Origin: Urophycis tenuis
Taxonomy: Eukaryota; Chordata; Actinopteri; Gadiformes; Phycidae
Direction of reading: 5' to 3'
Assembly (NCBI GenBank): GCA_036785325.1
Contig: JAXIVH010000306.1
Location: forward strand, 5,001 to 69,000
Length of the DNA: 64,000 bases
The first letter of the stretch is position 1. Each line of letters starts with the position of its first letter. Under the pieces are notes generated by a model. The model saw only the letters and a program-made list of their open reading frames with translations. It was not told the DNA's origin and searched no databases. Position numbers and translations under genes: made by a program. Shown one piece after another: positions 10,165 through 22,651 of the stretch.

Positions 10165-11962
10165 ATGATGTACACCATCACCAGAGGGCCCAGTAAACTT
10201 GTTACACAACGGAGGACGGGTGAGCAACAGTCCCAATAATATGCCGGGTTTACCTAATGTAACCATATGCAAGGCGTTGTGTTCTGTGAAGAACTATATG
10301 AAGAAATTAAAATGTATGAGACATTTGCACAATGTTTCTTCTTAGGTCCTACACAACCAATTGAGAGTAAAATCAGCGACTTGAAGATTAAACCGACGTC
10401 GTGGTTAACGTCAAGGTAAGTAAGAGCGCGTGGTCCTCATAGTTATGGAACAGCTCCCATTAGATAACGTGCGTCTCCAGCCATGTGGTGTTTGTAGTCA
10501 CATAACATGCCGTCACAAGATCCCGCAAACAAGACGTCATTGACGTTGAGGTGCATACGGATTAAATGCCACAAGATATATAGTGGCATCATTAAAAAAG
10601 GCAAATGCTCCAGATAGAATGTCGCTATCTGTACCCGGCCATGACTGTGTGACCTTGCAAGGGTTTGTTTACAGTCCATGTGGTGGTCGTCGGGCGGAAC
10701 TGAGTCACCGGCTCGGAGGCGGTCTCGGCCCCGGGCCTGGGGGGCGGTCCGAGCCTCGGAGGCGGTCTCGGCCCCGGACCTCGGGCCAGGGGGGCGGTCT
10801 CAGCCCCGGCCTCGGGGAGGCTGCTCGTTGTAGCCTGCGTCTAAAGAGTACGCACCCAAATTAAAGCTAATGAAATAGAAATATAGGAGATAGCTGGCTC
10901 CAGTTATATTTTACACTATAGCGCAGGGTTGCTAACTAAACATTGTTTTTGTTGAGCGTTCCCCCAGTTGATAAAGTAATGAATTCAACAAACGTGCGTG
11001 CTAACCTCTATGTCAGCAAGTAAAAATCGTGCATGTCCTTGCAAATGTTTGTTTTATGGGACGCTGGCTGAACAGAATGTATTGTGGGATATCGTCCGCA
11101 TTTGATCCTGCGGAACGCCCTCTCTACTGAAGCCAATCATTACACATGGGTGGTGTCTGTATTATGGTCTGTATCCTCCAGCTCTCCGCCCCCTAAGATC
11201 GTGTTCAACAGACTGAATGGGAAGCGATACCACACGGCAGCGACATACAAGACAGACGGTCCTCCCGAGGGCTTCACACCTGCACACGAAGAAAATGTTA
11301 AATTTGTCTACGAAGGTAATGTACATATTTGCGTCATGCTACCTTTTTTTTTATCGTGAAGATGAAATGTGAATTAAAAGTTTGTTTGTTTACAGCATGG
11401 CAGGAGGTGGAACAGAAGATGGGAGACGGTGAGCAGGAAGGCAGGGGACCAATCACGGCGCCGGTCCAATACTCTGAGAAGACCACCGGTCCTGGGATGA
11501 AGAGTAAGTCCTTAATAGTATCCAAACACTGCAGATCAATACTTACTTTACATACATATATACTTTTTAGTTTACATCTGAACAGAAGTGTTCGCTTCAG
11601 TGAATTGCTCACTTCTTGAAGTCAGCGTTAAGAGTTAACTTGATCTCACCCAGCCTGGGTCAAGATGAAGCAGGTGGTTGCTGAAGGTCTTAGTTCAATG
11701 ACTTAATTCCTTTGTTTGCTCCTGTTTACTCTGAGATTTACATGGACGCGTCTTACTTAAGACTTACTCCTTACACACTTACCTTACCTCATCGTATGCA
11801 TTCTCAGCTCCTCTTTGGTTGCATCTCATTGGAGTGCTTTGTTAGCCCCTGTGGACGTCCTGACGGTTGGTTCCATCTCTGCTCTGTCCAGACTTTGTGC
11901 CCATCGACTTGGAGGAGTGGTGGGCGCAGCGCTTTTTGGCCAACATCGCAAACCTGTCCTGA
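10165..11962 (+). CDS. mcrip2: MCRIP2 (FAM195A), MAPK-regulated corepressor-interacting protein 2 (five exons)
   Basis: Exons 10165-10219, 10346-10415, 11182-11315, 11396-11503 and 11892-11962 join in phase to 146 codons including the stop. The start region 'MYTITRGPSKLVTQRRTGP' matches vertebrate MCRIP2. Two adjacent ATGs (10165, 10168) are possible starts, the second matching the family start. The conserved core is 'IVFNRLNGKR', 'AHEENVKFVYEAW' and the C-terminal 'NFVPIDLEEWWAQRFLA'. MCRIP proteins are small, largely disordered factors that bind the CtBP corepressor and ERK and are found with stress-granule RNA helicases. No enzyme domain is present. A GC-rich internal repeat lies in intron 2. 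Confidence 0.9.
10691..10818. repeat. GC-rich tandem repeats in MCRIP2 intron 2
   Basis: Three imperfect copies built on 'ggcggtctcggccccgg' in a locally very GC- and CpG-rich patch. Confidence 0.7.
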
Positions 11963-12796
11963 CCGCCCGTGGGCTGAGACTCCCCTGGGAGCACCAGGAG
12001 GCGGGGCTTGGGGAGGACCAGCAGCCCCACTGGGCCCCTCCCACCTGCCGCTGCCTTCCAGACCAGACCTGAAACAGAGGACCTGAGGAGAAGTCTGGGC
12101 GTGGATGTGAAGAGTGGGGGGCAGGAGTGCAAGGACACCGCTCAGGACACCAGAATTTACAGCATTGTTTTTTTTTTCCGCTACTGTAGAAGATTCTGGA
12201 TTTGCAAAACGACACAGCGTGATCTTCTTGCCTTCGTAGCGACATGATGGCCAAATGACGTACTGTCGGACGTTGACCTGCTGAGAAGGACCTCTGCCTC
12301 TCTACTTGAATGTCTTGTCAGATGGTCTGGCAATGCCCTCCTTTCCACACATGTGGTTGAGAACTTCCCTGGTGCTCTGCTAGTGTTGGCTGAAGCCATT
12401 TGTTGGCTGATCTTTTAGATATGAAAATCTATTGGAGAAAACCAGTAAAAACATCCCTTTTGCAAGAATTTGTTTCCTGAAATTATTTCCCATTTTGCAC
12501 CGAAGTGACTGCTTTAATGAGTTCAGCGTGCAGCTACCAGGGCCTGAAAGACTGGCTACCACGCAAGATACATTTGCCTCTTTGTTTATTTTCCACAAAG
12601 GGCATTTATTATCTATACAAACAAAATATAATATTTAAAACTTGCACAGTACGGAAAACAAAATGACTTCATTCATTTCCAAATAAAAAACATCTCAGAG
12701 TAAAATAACAGGAGATATTGACGATAATCATCTAAAACATTTCAAGTTGCTCAGCTTATGCTGCTCAACTCATCAGCCTGCTGTGTAAAACCCCCA
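11963..12796. other. Convergent 3' ends of MCRIP2 and SLX4
   Basis: MCRIP2 reads in from the left and SLX4 from the right. Minus-strand polyadenylation signals for SLX4 lie at 12585 and 12605. A plus-strand AATAAA for MCRIP2 lies at 12682. If both are used, the two transcripts overlap by about 80 bases or more. Confidence 0.5.
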
Positions 12797-15700
12797 TCAG
12801 CCATGTTGGCTCCAGTTGTCCCCACTGCCGTTTCCTTCAGTCTGTGGCCAGCGTGGCCTTCTTCCTCCTGCCCCTGGGCCCCCGGCCCCCTGCTGCCCCC
12901 TTGGCCTTCCCTCGCCTGCGGCCGGGAGCCCTGGCTTGGCCGTCGTCACGGTGATGCACTGGGAGTCTAGGTAGTCCAGCAGCCTGGCGGCGCCCAGGCG
13001 GATCCCGGCGGCCTTGAGCCGGGCCTGCAGCTGGGAGAGGACCAGGGGCTGGTACCGGAGCACCTGGCCGTACAGGTCCGCGTGGGACAGGATGAAGGCC
13101 CGTACGGCCTGGAGGCGGTCGCCGTGACGACGGGCGGCCTGGGAGGCCGTGACGGCCCCCTCGCCGTCAGACTCGCTGTCGGAGGAGTGCGGCAGCTCTG
13201 GGTTGGACCTGAGGAGAGACCAGGATGTCAGCATCTAAACAACACTCACACGACAATTACAAAGAACACATCAGAGTACGACTACAACTGGTAGTCGTGC
13301 TACTTTTCCCAAGTGGGCGTTTCCCATCTGCGATAACTAAAGCACATCTAATCCAGAACATCTAATCCAAGCAGAATCAATAAAGTCCGCCTGGGACCTG
13401 GGCCCACGGCGGGCCGGTCCTACCGCTTAGAGTCCCCGCTGGCGGCGGTGGAGGAGGAGGTGGAGGAGGTGGAGGAGCTCTGGGACGAGGACAGCTGCTC
13501 CGCGTCCACGCCGCCCGTCTTGATGGGGGAGGCGCCCGCTAGGGGCGGAGCGGGCGGCTTGAACGGAGCCCCCCGGGCAGCGGGGGGGGGCCCGGTCGGC
13601 CCAGGGCCCTGCGGAGAGGCCACCCCGGGGTGGTCCTCCTCGTCAGAGGGGACCAGCTGGTGGGTGTACTGGTGGATCTGCCTCAGCTTGAGGATCATCT
13701 GGCGCTTGGGTAAAGGACGCACGCCGAACCTGGAGCCAGGAGAAAGACCCACCGTCAGGACAACCAACTGACAGAATACTAAATACATCGATCCAAGATC
13801 CTTTCATTCACACCCACTGCTTCTCAGTGGCAGTGAGAGATGACAGCGGGACCGTCTCTTTAGATAGATAGCGATAGGTATCTATCTAAAGAGACGGCTC
13901 TATATTTATTGATCCCAAGCTGGGAAATTGCAGTGTAGCAGCAGCATTACACACAGTAACAATACAAAGAATTAAAGAATAAAATGCTATATAAAAAAAA
14001 TATATAAATAAAAATAAATTGTAGGGCAACATTTTTTGTATTTTTATTTTTATTGATACATTTTTTTATAAAATAATGTTGCGGCCCACTGCCCCACACA
14101 CGACCCACTGACCTGTTGAGCTTGCTCTTCAGCTCCGGGGTGTCCATGTCAGAGTAGCAGGGCATGGGGGTGACAGGCACCAGGGAGGCCTGCCTCCGGC
14201 TCCCAGAGGACACTAGAGAGGACCAGACACTTGCATTACACTTAGTAGACGCTTTTGTCCAAAGCCACTTACAATCATTACATTTGTGGGGTTCGGTGTC
14301 TTCGACATGGGTACAGTTGGAGGTGGGGATCGAACCGCCAACCCTCCAGTTAGTGGACGACCCACTCTACCCACTGAGCTACTGCCGCCCCCCTAACCCT
14401 GAGGTCATAGGTCAAACCCGTCTCCATTCTCAATGAAAAGGGCGGAAGCAATACTAAAACATGTCTTATACTATAACAATACTAAAACATGTGTTTTACT
14501 ATAACAATACTAAAACATGTCTTATACTACAACAATACTAAAACATGTATTATACTACAACAATACTTAAACATGTCTTATACTGTAACAATACTAAAAC
14601 ATGTCATACTACATACTAAAACATGTCTTATACTGTAACAATACTAAAACATGTCTTATACTGTAACAATACTAAAACATGTCTTATACTGTAACAACAC
14701 TAAAACATGTCTTATACTGTAACAATACTAAAACATGTCTTATACTATAACAATACTAAAACACGTCTTATACTATAACAATACTAAAACACGTCTTATA
14801 CTATAACAATACTAAAACACGTCTTATACCGAAACAATACTAAAACGTGTCTTATACGATAACAATACTAAAACGTGTCTTATACTGTAACAATACTAAA
14901 ACATGTCTTATACTGTAACAATACTAAAACGTGTCTTATACTGTAACAATACTAAAACGTGTCTTATACTGTAACAATACTAAAACGTGTCTTATACTGT
15001 AACAATACTAAAACGTGTCTTATACTGTAACAAAACTAAAACATGTCTCATACTGTAACAATACTAAAACATGTCTTATACTGTAACAATACTAAAACAT
15101 GTCTTATACTATAACAATACTAAAACATGTCTTATACTGTAACAATACTAAAACATGTCTTATACTGTAACAATACTAAAACATCCATCCATCCATTTCT
15201 TCCGCTTATCCGGGGTCGGGTCGCGGGGGCAGCAGCCTGAGGAGAGAAGCCCAGACTTCCCTCTCCCCAGCCACTTCGTCCAGCTCTTCCAGGGGGATCC
15301 CGAGGCGTTCCCAGGCCAGCCGAGAGACATAGTCCCTCCAGCGTGTCCTGGGTCTTCCCCGGGGCCTCCTCCCGGAGGGACGTGCCCGGAACACCTCCCC
15401 AGGGAGGCGTCCAGGAGGCATCCTCACTAGATGCCCGAGCCACCGCAACTGGCTCCTCTCGACGTGGAGGAGCAGCGGTTCTACTCTGAGCCCCTCCCGG
15501 ATGACCGAGCTTCTCACCCTATCTCTAAGGGAGAGCCCGGACACCCTGCGGAGGAAACTCATTTCGGCCGCTTGTATTCGCGATCTCGTTCTTTCGGTCA
15601 CTACCCACAGCTCGTGACCATAGGTGAGGGTAGGAACGTAGATTGACCGGTAAATCGAGAGCTTCGCCTTTCGGCTCAGCTCCTTCTTCACCATGACGGA

Positions 15701-18700
15701 CCGGTGCAGAGCCTGCATCACTGCCGACGCCGCACCGATCCTAAACAATACGAACAATACTAAAACATGTCTTATACTGTAGCAATACCAAACATGCCTT
15801 ATACTGTAACAATACTAAAACATGCCTTATACTGTAACAATACTAAAACATGTCTTATACTGTAACAATACTAAAACATGTCTTATACTGTAACAATACT
15901 AAAACATGTCTTATATTGTAACAATACTAAAACATGTCTTATACTGTAACAATACTAAAACACGTCTTATACTACAACAATACTAAAACATGTCTTATAC
16001 TACAACAATACTAAAACATGTCATACTACAATGTGGTACCCTTGTGTGCGGAAGGGTTACCTGGGGTTTGGCGTCGGGCCGCAGGGTTCCCCCTCTGCGA
16101 GACAGGGAGCGGCTCAGCTTGTCCCTCTTCCTCCTCCTCCTCCTCCTGCCAGCTGTCCCACAGCTGCGGGTCAAGGAGGCTGCGGTTGACCTCTGGGCCT
16201 CTGAGGGGGGTGTCCGGGTCAGCCAAAGGGCGGGCGGTGGGGGGCGTGCCCGGGCCTCTGTCTGCGGGGGGGTGTTGGGGGGGACGTGGAGCGAGAGGGG
16301 GGCCCTGCAGGGGGGAGGCGGCCCCCCCGCTGTCCTCCAGCCTCAGGCTGAAGCACAGCGCCGGGCCGCCATCCAGGCCCCACGAGTCGTTGAAGGCCAT
16401 GGGGGGCTCGTCCATCAAGCTCTGGCAGAAGCTGGGTTCTGACAGCTGGTCCTGGCCTCCCCCCGATGCCACGCCCATTTCCTCTCCTTCCGTGCCGCTC
16501 TCCCTTTCCTCGCTCTTCAGCTCCTCGTTTGCATCCCCGAACGTCTCCGAGCCCGCGTTGCTCTGGTCTACAGTGTTGCCATGGCGACGCTCCGATCCCA
16601 GCGCACGTCCGTGCCGACCGGCGGCGTTCCCGGCGCCGCCTCCTGGTCCCGAGCCACGCCACGAGGGGGAGCCGGAGCGCGGCGGCTCGGAGCGCCGGAG
16701 GTCGACGCGCCCCAGCTGCTCCCGCTCGGGGGAGCCGGGCAGCAGGGAGGGGTCCGGGGGCACGGGGGGTTTGGGCGGATCCACCTGCAGGGGGGTGCTG
16801 CTGTACGGCGCCCTCCTCTTCACCACGGGGGAGGAGAGGAGCGGGCGGGGGACACCGGCAGGCCGAGGCCGGGCGTCCCGGGACGGCGGTGACAGCGTGG
16901 CAGGCGTGCGCGGGCCGTCGGAGCTGAACTCTGATCCTGCGCTCTCTCCGACGCTGTGCCTCCTGGCGGGCCGATGGCCCCCAGAGGACTGCGCTCTGCC
17001 GTCGCACAGCCAGGAAGAGGAAGCAGCGGGCGGTGACCACGAGGCGCTTGCCCTGGGGAAGAGCCGCGTCCGGCACATGCTGCTCTGGGTCTGGGTGCTG
17101 CTGCTGCGGCTGGCCTGGAGGGGCGTGGCCTGGAGGGGCGTGGCCGGGAACAGCCACGACACTTCCGGGGAGAAGCCCGTCTCAAGCGGACTCCGGTCCG
17201 GACCGTGGTGGGCGGAGCCTGGCCCGCCGCCGGCCCCTCCCTCCTCTGTCCCGCCCACAGGGGGAGACACTTCGGCTCCGGGCCGTTTGATCAGCGTGTA
17301 GCGTCGCCGGCCCCGTGGCAGGACGCCGCCTGGAGGAGGGGAGGGGCCGGCGTCTCCGTCTGTCCCCTCGCTGGAGTCGGACAGAACTATCAGCTCAGGC
17401 TCCTCGCGGCTTCCAGGGGGGTCCGGCGAGGAGGGCCGGCGCGCACTACGAGGACTCTGGCTACGAGGACTCTCGCTACGAGGACTCTGGCTACGAGGAC
17501 TCTGGCTACGAGGACTCTGGCTACGAGGACTCTGGCTACGAGGACTCTCGCCCTTCAGCGACGTCCTCGGGATCCCAGTGGGAAGGTCGCCAGGGCGACC
17601 ATATCTGGGCGCGGCCATGGGCACCGCCCCCCCCCGGCCGCGGCCCGGGGATGGAGCCGGGAGGGGCGGGCCGGGGACGCCGGGGCTGCAGGAGAGGTCG
17701 ACGACCTCGTTCGCTGAAAACCGAAGACACGTTCCCTCCGAGTGCGCCGCAGTCCTGCCCCCCCTGGGGGAGGCTCTACTGGGGGAGGCTCTACTGGGGG
17801 AGGCTCTACTGGGGGAGGCTCTACTGGGGTGTGGCAGAGGCCAAGTCCCTGGAGGGCCACAGGAGGTGGAGGGCGGGGCGCTAGAGGGGTGGGGAGAGGC
17901 GGGGAGCTCCTGGCAGACGTCCCAGGAACCAGAGAACAGGCGGCTGTAGCTGAGGCTGCTCAGGAGCTGGCGCCCAGGGCTCCGCTCAGAGACCTCTGCT
18001 GTGACGCCCACCGGGGTCTCGTTGGGTTCCAGACCGCCTGCCTCGGTGAATATGTCGTCCCCCAACATGAGCCCTTCCGTCTCTCCATCCTCCTCTTCCT
18101 CCGTCTCCTCCGTCTCCTCCGCCAGCTTCCTCTGCGTGGCGGCAAACTCATAGATCTCCTCCATCTCCTGGTCGTTCACGCGCTCCTCGGGCATCTCCCC
18201 GTCTCCTGGCGCGGCTTCTTCGTCCCCTTCGTCCCCTTCACCTCGCTCGCCTTCCTCCTCCTCTTCCTCACTCCACATGGACTGGAGCAGCCGCATGAAG
18301 TCCTGGTCCCCACGTGCTGGGTCCCGGCCTTGGTTGTGACTGCCGTCCCAGGGCTCCCCGGCTGCGTCTCCCTGGGGCCCCGTGTCTCCCTGGGGCCCCG
18401 TGTCTCCCTGGAGCCCGGTGTCCGTCTCCTCCTGGTAGAGCCGGCAGAGATGCTGAAGCTCCTCCAGATCAAATCTACAAAAGCAGGTCGGGGATGAATT
18501 CGTGTGGATTGGAGCCAGAATCCGGGCCCCTGAGCCGGACCGCATGGCATAAGGCCGACGCTGGTTCCAGTTCTATACTGGCAATAGTATGGCTGGCAAT
18601 ACTGCAATAGAAACATTGAGATGATACTACCAGAGATCTTTGGTGCTATTCTAAATGCACCTATTGAAATAAAACACAGTTTCCCTTCACTGAGAAAATA

Positions 18701-19253
18701 AACGTTAAAGTGGAGTTAATAAGCAAACAGGAAGGTCAAATCAGTCATTAGCTTGCTCTTAAAGCAGGATAATTGTACTGAACAATAGTATAATATGACC
18801 TCAGCAGACATTCGTCCCTGACGTGGTAGTGTTCTCAGCACCACAGACCCACCTGGCGGCCAGCTCCAGCAGGGGCGGCAGCAGGGGGCCGGGCAGCGGG
18901 GGGCCGGCCAGCAGGGGGCAGCGGCCCGTGTAGAGGTACTGCAGCAGGGCCAACACCGCCTCCCCGGGGATCTCCCCCAGCAGCACCCGCTGGGCGCGCG
19001 GCAGACCCTCCTCCTGCACCCCGAAGCCAGCGTGGTGCACCTGGGAGACCAGCACAACATGGTGGAGGAGGTGCAAAGGAAGGCAGGCTGGCTCTTTGTG
19101 AGACCAGCACAACATGGTGGTGGTGGTGCAAAGGAAGGCAGGCTGGCTCTTTGTTGCAGGCTGCTCTCATTTTAAATTGTCTGATTTTGAAGGTGCACTT
19201 AATTGCTTTACATTGAGAATAAATATGACCTACATATAGTGCAAAAAGATTGA

Positions 19254-19295
<42 letters not shown>

Positions 19296-22200
19296 TCAAT
19301 CTTTTTGAAAATACTGTCAATGTAGGAAGCTATACACTTGAAAACGCCAAATGTGCTGCTCTATACAAATACATCTGCATTTCCTGTTACGTAATTTACC
19401 ATTTGGGCCAGCAGGGGGCAGCGGGCGTACAGCATGAATGAATGCACAAAGTAGACGTCTCCACTGTCCACCTGAACCTGCACGTCGCTCATCTGAGGGT
19501 TGTTCACCATACTGCTCAGGTCCGCCGACAGCCTGGACAGCGCCACCTACCGATGAGCACCCGATACACGTCACTAAGGTCAATCGGATTAAGAGTACAA
19601 ATAGGATTGTAGCGCACTTTTCAACAGCTGGCAGCATCTGCTGGTTACTTTGGTTAGCACTGAAGGAATCAAACTGAGCACTATGCGGCGCACATTAAAA
19701 GCATGTCTTTCAATGTGTCAGTTAGCCAGGAAATCACATCTGCAATCTCATCGACAACACATTATCACATCTAAAGTCCCAAAACAAAATGTACATTAAA
19801 TAAAATGACATCATCAATACGACACCATCAGTGAGGGAAACGTGTACAAATGTGTAAAATATGTAGTTATGGACTATATACCACAAACAGAAACCCCACA
19901 ACTTGAGTGAGTGTATTGTTGACGGCTAAGGATCCACGATCCCGACCGTGGAGCAGGACTGATGTGTGGTGCAGTTACAGACAGCTGTCCCACACCTGGC
20001 CTGCTGGGACTGAGGCCACAGGTTTGCTCAACGGCCCCGGGGCAATCTCCCTAACGGAGGCTCCGCTGGTGCGGGCCGAACGCGAGCGCTAGTAGCGATG
20101 AAGGGGCGGAGTCTCCTCACCGCCTCGCCCTCTGGGTGGGCTCCCGGCCTGCCGGAGCCCCTGATTGGTCGGCTGGCGACGTCATCCCGCGGGAGAGAGC
20201 CGTGGAGGCGGAGCTCAGCGCGCTCCTCGCTCCTCTCCGGGACAAATCCGCTGGGCGGGAAGTGGCCGGCTCCGCCCGCTCCGCCCGCTTCGTCTGGGGG
20301 AGAGATGATACCATTTACTCCTCCAGCAGATGCTTTCATCCACGTCTAGTAAACACGTAAAGCATGCAGGTATGAATGGATGTCAGCTAATGGGACCGTC
20401 ATGTCCGTGCTCATCCCAACACGGGCCCGCGAGCAGAACTTGGGCCGTGCGTTTCTGTGCTGTGGCTGATGCGTACCCCGAAGCCACTGGGACAGGGTCC
20501 TGCCCTCCTCGGCCAGCTCCATCAGCTCCCTCAGGGCCTGGCTGTCCACAGACAGCTCCGTCTGCTCCCTCAGGGCCCGGCTGTCCACAGACAGCTCCGT
20601 CTGCTCCCTCAGGGCCTGGCTGTCCACAGATCTCCCTGTCGCAGCCCAGGATGGAGAGGGGGCCGTCTGAGAGGGGGACGTCTGAGAGGGGGACGGAGGG
20701 TGTGGCCTCGAGCTGCCGGTGGAGGCCACCTGAGTGTCTGCTGTAACAGGGGGGTGAGCGGGGGGGTGAGCGGGGGAGTCCAGCTTCTCCTTGGAGACGG
20801 AGGTCAGCGGCATCTGGAAGAGGAGAATCCAGATAACTTTGTTTCAAACTTATTTCTTCTTCTTCTTTGTATTGCCAAACACGTGTGAAGCTCCAACACC
20901 AACGTCTTCATATCGGTTCACAACAAACCATTTCCAAGCACCAAACAATCCAAAAATTAAGTTATGTTTCTTTCATATCTGAAATGTTATCTATCCATTT
21001 TCAACCACCACCAACAACATTTACATTGAGGGCATTTAGGAGACGCTTTTATCCAAAGCGACTTACAATAAGTACATTTGTCATAAGAAGGTGAAACATT
21101 TCATTGCTGTTCATATGTAACAAAGTCACCAGAACAAGTGTCAAACATTCCAATTGCTAGGTTAACCATTGCAACAACAACAGTATTAATGCATCCCATG
21201 CAAAATATAAATCACATAAACATAAACTTCCTTCATCGTCAACGCCGTAGCACTGTACTGAAGAGCGCCACCAACTCCTGGTATCTACAGAACATCAGTT
21301 CAGGTGAACCTCACCTGGGGGGGCTCCCCGGGGGCCAGGAGGTCTCGCAGCGCCGGGCTGTAGAACTGGGCGGCGCCGGGGGGGTCTTCATCCCTCAGCG
21401 CGCTCTTCCTCCACAGGGGGCGGCTGAGGGCGGAGCGGAGCCCGCTGGGGCGGCGTGGCGGCGTGGGCGGCGAGGGGGCGGCCCGGCACAGCAGGAGGGC
21501 GGCGACCCGGTCCTGGAGCCTGGTCTGGGCCGCCGCGGGGTCCTGGACCAGGAGGAGCGCCGGGGGGCGGGGGGGCGCCCCCCTCCTTCCCCTGCCCGCC
21601 TTCCTCCGGCCCTTACCTGACAGCAGGACAGTGGCCACGTCAGCATCACGTTTGACATCGGCGCCTTTTGGCGTTCCACTTGGCCACGTTACACACGTCA
21701 CTTTGGCCACACATCATCACCATGAGGAAAATGCAGAAGCAGAAAGACACAAATCCCGCACCTGCCTCAGGCCTCCACTGGAGCCAAGGAGCCCCGGAGG
21801 ACGGAGGCGCGGCTGACTCTCTCGCCAGCTGCTCCTCATGCTCCAGCAGCGAGGAGGACAGAGCCAGGGCCACCATGGTCTCCTCATCCAGCGGCTGGGC
21901 CTTCTTCCTGGGCCTCTTCCTTGTCGGCAGACTGGGTGCTGCTGGCTTTTTCCTTTTGGAGCCTCTGGCTGCCACACTGAGGAGGGTTTAGGAGATAGTG
22001 GGTGGATCACTGGTTTAGAGAGGACCACTGGTTTAGAGAGGACCACTGGTTTAGAGAGGACCACTGGTTTAGACAGACACGCACCCTCTACTTAGAATGT
22101 GTAGTAGAAATACTTACCGGTACATATGTAGTATTTTACGCATTTCATAACAAAGTATTTAGGTACTCATATGCAACTGGTGCAGGAAGTGCAAGCATCC

Positions 22201-22580
22201 AAAAGCAGCATTGACAACACATGGATGTTACATGCATGCACGTGTAAATCACACGCACACCCGACTGGCAGTGGCCACAGCAACAACAACAACAACAACA
22301 AGAAGCCTGCTGCTCACCGCGGGGGGCTGTCCCCCTGGCCCCGCCCCCCGGCCGCCTGCCTCTGCAGACACTGCAGCAGCACGGCGGGGGCCACGCCCAT
22401 GTCTGTGGAGCAGCGCTTCAGGTGGGCCGGGCGGCTCTTCAGGGACTTGAACTTCTTGCCGCAGATGGGGCAGTCGGCGACACGAGGAGGAGGAGGAGGA
22501 GGAGAGGGAGGAGGAGGAAGAGAGGTGGGAGCAACAGGCGCACGCTCCGTCTCGTCCAAACATCTGAGTGTTGATCAACG

Positions 22581-22651
<71 letters not shown>

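Noticed and set aside
16018..17301. A 427-codon plus-strand open frame
   Set aside because: It lies antisense to SLX4 exon 10, a GC-rich low-complexity exon that opens all frames. It has no recognisable domain.
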